Below are positions 34,721-43,793 of a stretch of 64,000 nt of DNA, piece after piece (the stretch's first letter is position 1; each line of letters opens with the position of its first letter). Made by a program: the position numbers and the translations under genes. Source of the DNA: Ignavibacteria bacterium (GTDB lineage Bacteria; Bacteroidota; Ignavibacteria; Ignavibacteriales; SURF-24); NCBI GenBank assembly GCA_025612245.1, contig JAAXKQ010000022.1:30961-94960 (forward strand), in the 5' to 3' direction. The notes under the pieces are model-generated. The model worked only from the letters and a program-made list of their open reading frames with translations. It did no database searches and was not told where the DNA came from.

Positions 34721-36991
34721 ATGCGGCATCTCATAAAAGACACGTATTTCCCCTTTGGTTCACAGTACTACCGCGCTCCCTCTCCCATGGAAGAAGACTG
34801 GGAAGATGATCTGAAAAATATGGCCAGTCTGGGCTTTAATATGGTTAAGTTCTGGATACAGTGGAGATGGAATAATCCTGCCGAGGGTGAATATTATTTT
34901 GACGATATAGACCGCCTGATGGAGCTGGCCTCAAAGCACAACCTGAAAGTAATGCTGAACACAATATTTGACGTGGCACCTGCATGGATTTATACTAAAT
35001 ATCCGGATGCCTCAATGGTTACTTTGGATGGCCGGAAGATCGGGCCGCAGACTCAGCCCCACAGGCAAATCGGAGGGCTTGGATACTGCTTTAACCACGA
35101 CGCTGTCCTTGGGCACCTCATAGCTTTTCTCAAAGAAGCTGTAAAGCGCTATAAAGATCACTCCGCGCTTGAAATATGGAACGTTGCAAGTGAACCCGAG
35201 CTTACGAGCAGCATGGCAGAAATGAGGCTTTACGCGGATAACGCCGAAAAAATGGGCGACATGCTCTGCTACTGTGATAACTGCAGTGTGAAGTTCAGGC
35301 TTTGGTTAAAACAGAAGTACGGGGACATAAAAAAGTTAAACACTGCCTGGAATCGCAATTACCGAGCTTTTGACGAGGTTGAGCTTCCAAGGACACGCAA
35401 TACTTTTAACGACGTAATCGACTGGCGAATGTTTTTTGTCAATACGATAGGTGAAAATGTAAGAAAGCGTTTTGACGCCGCACGTGAAATTGACGAAGGC
35501 AGGCACCCGCTCATGTGTCATCACGTCTTTATTCAAGGCTTTCCCGTTACATCAACTGCAAGTGACCCGTGGAACGTTGGCCGGTATGGCGACCTGCACG
35601 GCTTTACGCAGATGGATGACGCTATGATGATTGACGTTTTGCGTTCATGCTCAAAGGGTAAGCCGGTCATCTCAGCCGAGATGCTAATGCTTCCGGGCTA
35701 TACACTGGACACACCCAGGTTTATAGACAATAACGACGTAAAAAGGCTCATTTTCCGCGGCGTTGCGGGAAACCTCAAAGGTTTCATCTTCTGGCAGTAC
35801 CGTCCTGAAATTCTTGGGCGCGAGGCGCCGGCCTGGGGGCTTACGACACTGGACGGGAAGCCTACCTTGTGGCTCGATGCATTTTCTGAGACGGGGCGTG
35901 TTCTGCAGAAAAATGCCGGGTTCCTGCTTGATGCAAAACCGCTTAAGGCTGAAGTAGCAATACTTTATAACCCTGAAAACCAGGTCTTCGCCTGGGCCTC
36001 TACGGGGAATGAAAAAACGGCAACAAACTCACTCCTTGGAGTTCACCGCGCGCTTTATGAGCACAACTTTGTGGTGGATTTCATTCACCCGATGGAATTC
36101 GACGCAGACATACTGAAAGACTATAAGGCTCTTTATATACCTTTCCCCTACTACCTGGGTGAAAAAGTCTGCAGGGCACTGGAACAATGGGTAAATGAAG
36201 GCGGGGTGCTTATAGGAGAAGCTTACTTTGCCGGCTGGAACGTTGAAAAAGGGCACCACGAAAGGATAGTCCCGGGATATGGCCTGGATAAAGTTTTCAT
36301 GGCGCATCAGGGTGTTGTTGAGCCTGCGGCAAAAACTTCGGTCTCGGAAATAGATATTATTAAGGACCTTTCGTTTATCCGAAAGGGGGAAAAGATAAAA
36401 GAAAATGTTTCAAAAGAAGTCCTCAGGTTTCAGGCAGGGCTATTGGATCCTTTGAGCGGCAGCAATTCAGTTGAGATGGAAGTGGTAAGGGACCTGCCTT
36501 ATCTAGACCAGGGTGATAAGCTAAGAGGTGCAATAGTCAAGGAGACGCTCATTACCGAAGGCGCCGAAGTTATTGCTCGCTTTGCAAGCGGTGAACCCGC
36601 AATAACGCAGGCGAGCTACGGAAAAGGGAAAGCCGTTTTAATCGGTTCTTACCTGGGGCTTCCGTTCCTGAGGAATGAGAACCTCCTTAATGGCGAGGCT
36701 ATTGCAAGCCTTGTTGAAATGAACGTTAAGATTAAGAAGCCATATGTCTACGGAGGCGCAAGGCTGAGAGTTGACGTGCTTAAGGGCGGGGATGAAAAAA
36801 TTATGGTGATCGTTCAGAACCTTAAGCATCAGAGCGTGGAAGCGATGATTCGCATTCCCTTCAAGGACATCAGTTGCATGAAGGAGCAGTTTACGGGAGA
36901 GGAAATAACTTTTACGCCGGACGCTGAAGAAGAAGGGGTAATTGCCCCAATTAAACTTGAAGCAAAGGAAGTAAGGGTATATTGTGCTTAA
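34721..36991 (+). CDS. GH42 beta-galactosidase
   Basis: A 756-residue cytosolic enzyme of standard GH42 length. Catalytic residues are the acid/base Glu158 in WNVASEPE and the nucleophile Glu320 in VISAEMLML. The cysteine cluster CYCDNCSVKFRLWLKQKYG, typical of the GH42 zinc site, lies just after the acid/base. The C-terminal half has the trimerisation domain (about 400-640) and a beta-sandwich. Its stop overlaps the start of the MFS transporter gene by 8 nt. GH42 enzymes remove terminal beta-galactose (or alpha-L-arabinopyranose) from plant oligosaccharides. Confidence 0.87.
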   Translation: MRHLIKDTYFPFGSQYYRAPSPMEEDWEDDLKNMASLGFNMVKFWIQWRWNNPAEGEYYFDDIDRLMELASKHNLKVMLNTIFDVAPAWIYTKYPDASMVTLDGRKIGPQTQPHRQIGGLGYCFNHDAVLGHLIAFLKEAVKRYKDHSALEIWNVASEPELTSSMAEMRLYADNAEKMGDMLCYCDNCSVKFRLWLKQKYGDIKKLNTAWNRNYRAFDEVELPRTRNTFNDVIDWRMFFVNTIGENVRKRFDAAREIDEGRHPLMCHHVFIQGFPVTSTASDPWNVGRYGDLHGFTQMDDAMMIDVLRSCSKGKPVISAEMLMLPGYTLDTPRFIDNNDVKRLIFRGVAGNLKGFIFWQYRPEILGREAPAWGLTTLDGKPTLWLDAFSETGRVLQKNAGFLLDAKPLKAEVAILYNPENQVFAWASTGNEKTATNSLLGVHRALYEHNFVVDFIHPMEFDADILKDYKALYIPFPYYLGEKVCRALEQWVNEGGVLIGEAYFAGWNVEKGHHERIVPGYGLDKVFMAHQGVVEPAAKTSVSEIDIIKDLSFIRKGEKIKENVSKEVLRFQAGLLDPLSGSNSVEMEVVRDLPYLDQGDKLRGAIVKETLITEGAEVIARFASGEPAITQASYGKGKAVLIGSYLGLPFLRNENLLNGEAIASLVEMNVKIKKPYVYGGARLRVDVLKGGDEKIMVIVQNLKHQSVEAMIRIPFKDISCMKEQFTGEEITFTPDAEEEGVIAPIKLEAKEVRVYCA

Positions 36992-38264
36992 ATGGTTTCG
37001 TGAATACAGGTCGGACCCATGGGTAAAAAGGAATTTTCTTTGCAACACGGCAGACGGCGCACTCTACGCCTTTGCGATGAGCTGTATTTCACTCACGGTT
37101 GTACTGCCGGTTTTTGTAAGAGAAATCGGAGGCAGCAACGTAGCCGTAGGGCTGATACCGATTTTCTGGACCCTGGGTTTTAATTTTCCGCAGATACTTG
37201 TTGCCAATTATTCCGGCAGGTTTCCATTTAAGAAAGTCCTGCTCTTAAGGACGGCCTTAGGGCAGAGGCTGCCGTGGCTCCTGCTTTCAGTATTAAGTTT
37301 TTTTGTCATTTCAAAGGTAAGCCGCAGCACGGGTTTAATGCTTTTTTTCTTCTGTTTCGTTCTGGCTGCAATTGCCGGAAGCATTAATCTTCCGGGCTGG
37401 TTCGATCTCGTCGCAAAGCTGACTCCGGTAAAGCTGCGCGGGAGGCTCTTTGCAAGCAGGATCATTTTAGGGGCTCTGCTTGGAATTTTGGGAGGATGGC
37501 TGGTAAAGGCGGTTTTAGGCAGGTATTCCTACCCGAACAACTTTTCCCTGCTTTTTTTGACTGCTTTTATTGTCATGATGGTTTCATACGTTTTCCAGGT
37601 ATTTCTAAAGGAGGACAAAGCCGACATTCAGAAAAGAAATCTCGGGCTGACGGAATTTTTCAGGCTGCTTCCGGGCATACTGAAAAACGAAAGAAACTAC
37701 AGGAATTTTCTTATTGCAGACGCGCTGCTAATAATAGCGCTCATGGCAGAAGTTTTCTACGGGCTTAATGCTCTCAGCAGGTTTTCGCTTGCAGACAGCT
37801 ATGTGGGAAACTTTACAATTATTTATATGAGCTTTTCCATCGTTGGGAACATGTTCTTTGGATATATGGCAGACCGCTTTGGGCACAAACTTAACATGTT
37901 TTTAGCCGCGTCTTTTACTGCAATGGCTTCCCTTGCGGCACTTTTTGCGTCAGACGTTACAACCTACTCGTTAGCCTTTATTGGTTCTGCATTTACGGCA
38001 GGGCTTTACCAGCTTTCGAAACTTCCTATTATAGCTGAACTGTGTGCCGAAGAAAACCGTCCTACGTATGTGGCACTTTCCAATATGGTTACCTCCCCTT
38101 TCAGCCTGGCAGGACTTTTAGGAGGGTGGATTGCCAACGTGTACGGCTACAATATGGTTTTTATCCTGGCCTGCATCTTTGCCGGTTCTTCTGCACTGTG
38201 GCTTTTATTTGCCGTTAAGGAGCCAAGGAAAAGTGCGGTTGCGGAGCAAGCAGAAAAAGCCTGA
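36984..38264 (+). CDS. MFS transporter
   Basis: A 426-residue membrane protein beginning at GTG, overlapping the GH42 stop (translational coupling). About twelve hydrophobic segments in two sets of six, with the loop motif GYMADRFGHKL between helices 8 and 9 and an N-terminal PVFVREIGGSNVAVGLIP. Coupling with a cytosolic GH42 makes it a likely proton- or sodium-linked importer of the GH42 substrate, but direction and ligand are not visible. Confidence 0.88.
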   Translation: MLKWFREYRSDPWVKRNFLCNTADGALYAFAMSCISLTVVLPVFVREIGGSNVAVGLIPIFWTLGFNFPQILVANYSGRFPFKKVLLLRTALGQRLPWLLLSVLSFFVISKVSRSTGLMLFFFCFVLAAIAGSINLPGWFDLVAKLTPVKLRGRLFASRIILGALLGILGGWLVKAVLGRYSYPNNFSLLFLTAFIVMMVSYVFQVFLKEDKADIQKRNLGLTEFFRLLPGILKNERNYRNFLIADALLIIALMAEVFYGLNALSRFSLADSYVGNFTIIYMSFSIVGNMFFGYMADRFGHKLNMFLAASFTAMASLAALFASDVTTYSLAFIGSAFTAGLYQLSKLPIIAELCAEENRPTYVALSNMVTSPFSLAGLLGGWIANVYGYNMVFILACIFAGSSALWLLFAVKEPRKSAVAEQAEKA

Positions 38265-38315
38265 AAAATGAGGTTTGACAAAAATTAACTTTATCAAGTA
38301 TGGGAGTTAAACATT

Positions 38316-39677
38316 GTGAAAATTAGAACTCTTGCCTTAATTGTTATTTTTATCTCAACGCTCTATGCACAGGAAGGTCAGCTCAACAGGAACATAAAGC
38401 CCGATGAGCGCTATAAGGCAGACGTGCTTCTTGTTGTAGCTCATCCGGATGACGAGACTGCCGTAGGAAGCTACCTGGCAAAGCTGATCTTTGACGAGCA
38501 CAGGAAAGTAGCCGTAATTTATACAAATCGCGGTCAGGGCGGCGGAAACTCTATCGGGATCGAACAGTCGCAGGCCATGGGAGAAATCCGCGAGATTGAA
38601 GCCAGGAAAGCCCTTGCAAAGTTTGGAATTGAGAATGTCTGGTTCCTAAACGGTTATGACACTCCGGGGCAGGACGTTCTGCATGCCCTTAAAAACCTCA
38701 AGCACGGGGCCGCGCTTGAAAGTATGGTAAGGTTCATCAGGCTCACCAGGCCGGAGGTAATCTTTACCTGGCTTCCGCACTTTGTCGCAGGTGAAAACCA
38801 CGGTGACCACCAGGCCTCGGGCGTCGTTGCAACGGAGGCTTTTGACATGGCGGGTGATCCGACGGCCTTTCCGGACCAGGTAGCAACGCCAAGGGAAAGG
38901 ATGGACATAGGCAACTTTAATGAAGGCCTAAATCCATGGCAGGCAAATAAAATCTATTACTTCTCAGATGCCGATGAGGAAGTAATTGCGCCGGGTCCAA
39001 AGTTTGACGCTTCGGAGATCTCTCCTTCCAGGAAGCTTCCTTATTATGAAATTGCCTCGGAGCTGAATACCCCTCACCTGACGCAGGGTGACGTATCCGA
39101 GTCCGGCCTGAAGGCACAGAAAACGGGTGACTTTACGGAATTCAAGAACTACCACAACAGGTTTCACCTCATATTTGGGAAATCTGTCGTTAGGTGCAGT
39201 CCTGAAGGTGATGTATTTGAAGGCGTTACAAGTGGCGCGCACCCATACGTTGCCCCGAGAGGATATGAGCCCCGGAAACCTGAAGGCCTCGGCATTCAGC
39301 TTGGCGGGCCCTTTTCTTTTTACGAGGACTTCTGGCGGGCGCATAACATTGAAAATGTAGGTCCCCTTATAAAGCCCGAGATAAACGTGGCCTACGGGAG
39401 CTACCTTAATATTCCGGTAATCATAAGAAACAATACAAAGGATTCCGTTACTGTTACGCTTCAGGCAAAGCTTCCCGAAGGATTCAGGCTTTCTTCTGGT
39501 GAAGGGCGTTACTTCCTGGCGCCGGGAGAAACATATCCGATAGAGACCTTCGTATTTGCTCCTGCGGAAGCTTCCCGGGGTCCTTATGAGGTTATTTGGA
39601 ACGCTTTATCAGACGGAAAACAGATCGGGTCTTTAAGCATTAAGACCTTTTTAAGCGAGTGGACACTACCCCAATAA
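38316..39677 (+). CDS. Secreted PIG-L family deacetylase
   Basis: A 453-residue protein starting with GTG, with a signal peptide (MKIRTLALIVIFISTLYAQE). The deacetylase domain carries AHPDDE (His43, Asp45, Asp46) and HGDH (His162, His165), the zinc site of GlcNAc-PI de-N-acetylase-like enzymes. A C-terminal ~100-residue beta-sandwich (NIPVIIRNNTKDSVTVTLQAKLPEGF) resembles an NEW3/alpha-galactosidase-associated domain. It probably removes N- or O-acetyl groups from an exported or imported saccharide. Its end overlaps a possible upstream start of the next gene. Confidence 0.85.
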   Translation: MKIRTLALIVIFISTLYAQEGQLNRNIKPDERYKADVLLVVAHPDDETAVGSYLAKLIFDEHRKVAVIYTNRGQGGGNSIGIEQSQAMGEIREIEARKALAKFGIENVWFLNGYDTPGQDVLHALKNLKHGAALESMVRFIRLTRPEVIFTWLPHFVAGENHGDHQASGVVATEAFDMAGDPTAFPDQVATPRERMDIGNFNEGLNPWQANKIYYFSDADEEVIAPGPKFDASEISPSRKLPYYEIASELNTPHLTQGDVSESGLKAQKTGDFTEFKNYHNRFHLIFGKSVVRCSPEGDVFEGVTSGAHPYVAPRGYEPRKPEGLGIQLGGPFSFYEDFWRAHNIENVGPLIKPEINVAYGSYLNIPVIIRNNTKDSVTVTLQAKLPEGFRLSSGEGRYFLAPGETYPIETFVFAPAEASRGPYEVIWNALSDGKQIGSLSIKTFLSEWTLPQ

Positions 39678-39688
39678 CAGGAAATTCT

Positions 39689-42019
39689 ATGAATATAAGG
39701 AAAGTCCATATTACAGGCATTTGCCTTTACCTCTGCCTTTACCTCTACCTTCCCCTTCAGGCCCAGGTACTTGATCCTTCAATTGACCGTGAGGGTGAGC
39801 CCTTCTGCTATTTCAGCAAGCCAACGGACGTAATAGGGGTAATGGACGGCAAGGAAGCCACACTGGTTACGCCCGAGGGCTATTTCTATACGGGGTCGGG
39901 TGAACTGATGTTTTTTACGGGCAACCCTCCGGTGCCGGTAAACCAGAGGGTTAAGACGCTTCTTAAAGGTTATCTTCCTGTAATTGAGTATAAATTTGAG
40001 CGCAGCGACTTAGCCTACTCTGTGGAGGCATTTGCCGCAACCCTTGACGGCAACCCTGAAAGCCCGCTTATTAACTTTATAAGGGTTAAAATTAAAAACA
40101 ACGATTCAAAAGCCAGGACGGCATATTTCTCAAGCGGCATAAGGTATCAGAATGATGAAAATACCGACTGGGGTGTAGGCGACAACCGTTTCGGGCGCCC
40201 ATGGAAGGCAAAGAAACTGGGGGAATTTGAGCAGGGGGGCGACACGTTTAACGTCCACTCCGAGTATTCTTTTTCCGATGAGGCATTCTTCAAAGACGGG
40301 CGCCTCATGTATACCTTTCCGAAAGAAAACATGATTGAAAAAGTAATGACGCTCAAGACGGGCTATAATGAGGCGGGAAGCCAGGGGCCGGCAAAAATGC
40401 TGATACTTCCTACAACTCCCGTCGGAATCGTTCACTACAAGGTTATGCTCGAGCCGGGCAAGGAAGTGAGCCTCGACTTCAGGGAGCCATATGTTGCAAT
40501 TGACAAAAATGACCCCGTTTCTGGCCAGATTGAAAAGGCTTCGCACGATGAATACTTAAACAGGACTGTTAAATTCTGGGAAGACATCCTCTCGCGCGGC
40601 ATGGAGATAACTCTTCCCGAAGAAAAGGTAAACAATACGTTTAAGGCAAACCTGTTCTATGACCTGATTGCGCGCAATAAACACGGGGAGGATTACGTCC
40701 AGAACGTAAATGAATTTCAGTACGACCAGTTCTGGCTGAGGGATGCGGCTTCAATATTAAGGATGTACGATATCTCGGGCTATCACGACTTTGCGCGTCA
40801 GGTGCTGGACTTTTTCCCGCGCTGGCAGCAGCCGGATGGAAACTTCGTCTCGCAGGGAGGACAGCTCGACGGCTGGGGGCAGACCATGTGGGCCTACGGG
40901 CAGCATTACCTTATAACCGGCGACAAACAGTTTGCCGAAAAAGTCTACCCTTCCGTTCAGAAAGCATTCGTGTGGCTTAAGAATACGCTTGAGAAAGATT
41001 CACTGCACCTATTCCCTGTTGCAACGCCGGGTGACAACGAGGATATAACAGGACGCGTAACGGGGCATAACTTCCTGGCACTGGCCGGACTTAAAAATGT
41101 AATCGTCCTTGCAAATGCCCTGGGAAGAACTGAGGACGCAAAAACATACCAGGCGGAATATGATAACTATTTATCAAATCTGATGAAGCGCCTTAAGGAA
41201 GTGACTTCCAGAACTGAGGGCTACATCACCCCGGGACTCGACAGACAGGGCGGAAACGACTGGGGCAATATGCTTACGCTTTATCCTGAAATTATCCTTG
41301 ACCCTTTTGATCCCATGGTAACAAAGACTCTGCAGGTTACAAGGTCAAAGTATCAGGAAGGAATAATGACTTATGCCAACGGGCGGTATCTCCACCATTA
41401 TCTTACGATGAACAACACACAGTCCGAGCTGATTCGCGGCGAGCAGGAGAAAGCCCTCGGGGAATTCTATGCTGTACTCATGCATACGGGCTCAACACAC
41501 ACGGGTTTTGAATACACCATATTTCCCTGGGGGAACAGGGACTTCAGCATGAATCTTACGCCGCACGGCTGGTTCTCGGCCGAATTCAGGACTCTTCTAA
41601 GGAACATGATGGTGCGCGAGGAAAACGGGGAACTGCACCTGTTCTCGGCTTTGTCACCGGAATGGTTAAAAGAAGGCGACATTATAACTGTCCACAGGGC
41701 GCCGACAAATTTCGGGCAGGTCAATATTGATTTAACGGTAAAAGAAAGCGGGGCAAACATCAGGCTCAACAATAAATTTAACAGCAATCCATCCAGAATC
41801 ATTCTTCACCTGCCCTACTTTATGAATGTTGGGGTTATTAAGGCTGACGGAAAAACGGTTCCATCAAGCAATAACAAAGCAGAGCTTCCATTAAATACGA
41901 AAGAAGTCACAATAGAGTGGGTAAAACAGAAAAACTATCCCGCAATGAATTATAACAAGGCAGTAGATGACTATAAAAAGCAATACAGGCAGAAGTACCA
42001 GGAATCTTTGAGTAAATAA
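39689..42019 (+). CDS. Secreted six-hairpin ((alpha/alpha)6) glycoside hydrolase
   Basis: A GTG at 39659 also lies in frame, but ATG 39689 has AGGAAA upstream and begins a signal peptide (MNIRKVHITGICLYLCLYLYLPLQAQ), giving 776 residues. An N-terminal beta-sandwich (about 30-290) precedes an (alpha/alpha)6 barrel with FQYDQFWLRDAASILRMYDISGYHDFA and FPRWQQPDGNFVSQ, typical of GH15/GH63/GH65/GH78-like folds. A short C-terminal beta domain follows. Candidate catalytic acids are Asp in WLRDA and Glu in HTGFEYTIFPWG. I cannot place it in one family. Probably periplasmic. Confidence 0.7.
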   Translation: MNIRKVHITGICLYLCLYLYLPLQAQVLDPSIDREGEPFCYFSKPTDVIGVMDGKEATLVTPEGYFYTGSGELMFFTGNPPVPVNQRVKTLLKGYLPVIEYKFERSDLAYSVEAFAATLDGNPESPLINFIRVKIKNNDSKARTAYFSSGIRYQNDENTDWGVGDNRFGRPWKAKKLGEFEQGGDTFNVHSEYSFSDEAFFKDGRLMYTFPKENMIEKVMTLKTGYNEAGSQGPAKMLILPTTPVGIVHYKVMLEPGKEVSLDFREPYVAIDKNDPVSGQIEKASHDEYLNRTVKFWEDILSRGMEITLPEEKVNNTFKANLFYDLIARNKHGEDYVQNVNEFQYDQFWLRDAASILRMYDISGYHDFARQVLDFFPRWQQPDGNFVSQGGQLDGWGQTMWAYGQHYLITGDKQFAEKVYPSVQKAFVWLKNTLEKDSLHLFPVATPGDNEDITGRVTGHNFLALAGLKNVIVLANALGRTEDAKTYQAEYDNYLSNLMKRLKEVTSRTEGYITPGLDRQGGNDWGNMLTLYPEIILDPFDPMVTKTLQVTRSKYQEGIMTYANGRYLHHYLTMNNTQSELIRGEQEKALGEFYAVLMHTGSTHTGFEYTIFPWGNRDFSMNLTPHGWFSAEFRTLLRNMMVREENGELHLFSALSPEWLKEGDIITVHRAPTNFGQVNIDLTVKESGANIRLNNKFNSNPSRIILHLPYFMNVGVIKADGKTVPSSNNKAELPLNTKEVTIEWVKQKNYPAMNYNKAVDDYKKQYRQKYQESLSK

Positions 42020-42051
42020 ACACGTGTAACATTTTTTAAGAGAGGTAAGCC

Positions 42052-43734
42052 ATAGACCGCAGGGAATTTTTAGCAAAAACAGCCGTGGCCGGAGCCGGGG
42101 CGCTTTTAATACCAAAATGGCTCCAGGCAATGCCGGAGATACTTACCCGGGGCAGGACGGCCACAAGAACCCTTCAGGGAGAACTCCTTTTCAGGCCGTA
42201 CTACGTTCAGAAAGGACGCGGGCCGAACCTTCTGGACTGGGCATATGCAAGTGACAAAAACTGGGACGCATTCCATTCAAATATTACCTCGGGAAAAGAC
42301 GGGGTAAAGATTTCAGATACCGAAGGAATAGATAAATTCGGTATCGACGTCAGGTGGAACGTGGAGGGTTTCGGCTACATTTATATTACGGCCGATAACG
42401 GGGGTGAATACTACAGCCTTCCCAAAGAAGGGGCCACGGGCGAACTTAACCTTAACTACGAGCTCGCAAAAAGCAGGGTCTACAGGAACAGAAGACGCCT
42501 TAAGAAGTTTCTTGAGGAATCGCCCGGCTGGAAGCCTTCAAAGGACTCTCAGGCTTTCATTGACCTCTCGGAAGATTTCCTTTCCGATGCCGGTAAAGTG
42601 ATGCAGGAGGCTCAGAAGTGCGCCGAGTTTTCACAGGCCGCACTTTATTATGCTATGTGGGGAGGCGAAAAGCTGGAGCTCTCCAGGGCTGAAAGCGAAA
42701 TAGAAAAGCGGGGTTACCGTCCCAACTTCTTTATCGGCTGCGATGCAAGGGGCTTCTACCAGATGGACCCCGATACGTTTATGGAGGACTTTGCAAGTCT
42801 GTTTAATTATGCAACAATTACGCATTACCTTAAAAGCAATTCATACCAGGACTTTGAACCTCAGGAAGGAGACACCAGGTATGACCTCAGGGATGCGGTC
42901 CTAAGGCAGCTTAAAAGTAAAAACATCACGGTCGAAGGGCGCCCCTTGTTATGGTTTTACGGTTCCGTTACACCCGACTGGCTCAGGAGAAAGTCGTACG
43001 ATGAGCTGAGGAAGTATGTCGAAAAGCATGCGCGTGAAGTTGTTTCGCACTATGGCGAGGCGATGTATGCCTGGGAAGTGGTAAATGAAATCCACGACTG
43101 GGCAAATGAGCTTCAGCTCAACAACGAACAGATAGTTGAAATTACGCGCCTTGCATGCGAGGTTACAAAAGACACTAATCCCAGGGTAAAAAGGCTAATC
43201 AACAACTGCTGCCCCTATGCCGAGTATGTGCAGCTCAAAAAATGGGGGGACCTGGATGCAAAGTACCACCAGAGGACACCGCACCAGTTTATGCAGGACC
43301 TGGTGGATGCGGGCGTGGACTTCAACATTACCGGGCAGCAGATGTATTTCCCATACAGGGACCTTCAGGATACAATAATCCTGGTTGAGCGCCTGGAGAA
43401 GTTCGGCCGTCCGGTGCAGCTTACAGAAGTAGGTGCCAGCTCGGGCCCGACAAAGGATTCCATATTCTCAGGGAGGCTGGACCTGCCGAAAGAGCCCTAC
43501 GTATGGCACCGCCCGTGGGACGAGGAACTCCAGGCCGACTGGCTCCAGGGAATTTATTCAATGGCTTACAGCAAGCCGTGGATTGAGGCGGTAAACTGGT
43601 ACGACTTTGTTGACCCGTATGCATGGATTAAAAACGGGGGACTGCTTTCTTCGCCGCAGGGGGAAAGGAAGCCCGCGTTTGACAGGCTCCTGAAGCTAAA
43701 AGAGTACTGGAAATCACTGCCGGCAAAGTCCTAA
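42052..43734 (+). CDS. Tat-exported GH10-like glycoside hydrolase, copy 1 (ATA at initiator position)
   Basis: The reading frame continues upstream of the first ordinary start (GTG 42085) to an ATA at 42052, directly after an in-frame TAA (42046) and GCC. From ATA the protein reads (M)DRREFLAKTAVAGAGALL, a complete twin-arginine signal like those of the two following paralogues, and AGAGG lies 6 nt before it. GTG 42085 would remove the twin arginine. The 550-560-residue product has an N-terminal domain (WNVEGFGYIYITADNGGEYY), a helical region, and a GH10-type barrel with acid/base Glu (WEVVNEIHDWAN, codon 43087) and nucleophile Glu (QLTEVGA, codon 43426). The usual GH10 segment GHTLVWH reads GRPLLWF, so the -1 subsite differs from xylanases. 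Confidence 0.72.
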   Translation: MDRREFLAKTAVAGAGALLIPKWLQAMPEILTRGRTATRTLQGELLFRPYYVQKGRGPNLLDWAYASDKNWDAFHSNITSGKDGVKISDTEGIDKFGIDVRWNVEGFGYIYITADNGGEYYSLPKEGATGELNLNYELAKSRVYRNRRRLKKFLEESPGWKPSKDSQAFIDLSEDFLSDAGKVMQEAQKCAEFSQAALYYAMWGGEKLELSRAESEIEKRGYRPNFFIGCDARGFYQMDPDTFMEDFASLFNYATITHYLKSNSYQDFEPQEGDTRYDLRDAVLRQLKSKNITVEGRPLLWFYGSVTPDWLRRKSYDELRKYVEKHAREVVSHYGEAMYAWEVVNEIHDWANELQLNNEQIVEITRLACEVTKDTNPRVKRLINNCCPYAEYVQLKKWGDLDAKYHQRTPHQFMQDLVDAGVDFNITGQQMYFPYRDLQDTIILVERLEKFGRPVQLTEVGASSGPTKDSIFSGRLDLPKEPYVWHRPWDEELQADWLQGIYSMAYSKPWIEAVNWYDFVDPYAWIKNGGLLSSPQGERKPAFDRLLKLKEYWKSLPAKS

Positions 43735-43793
43735 AGGCTGCCGGGAATCAGACATTAAAATAGTTACTTTTCAATAAAAATCTGGAGGGGCAA

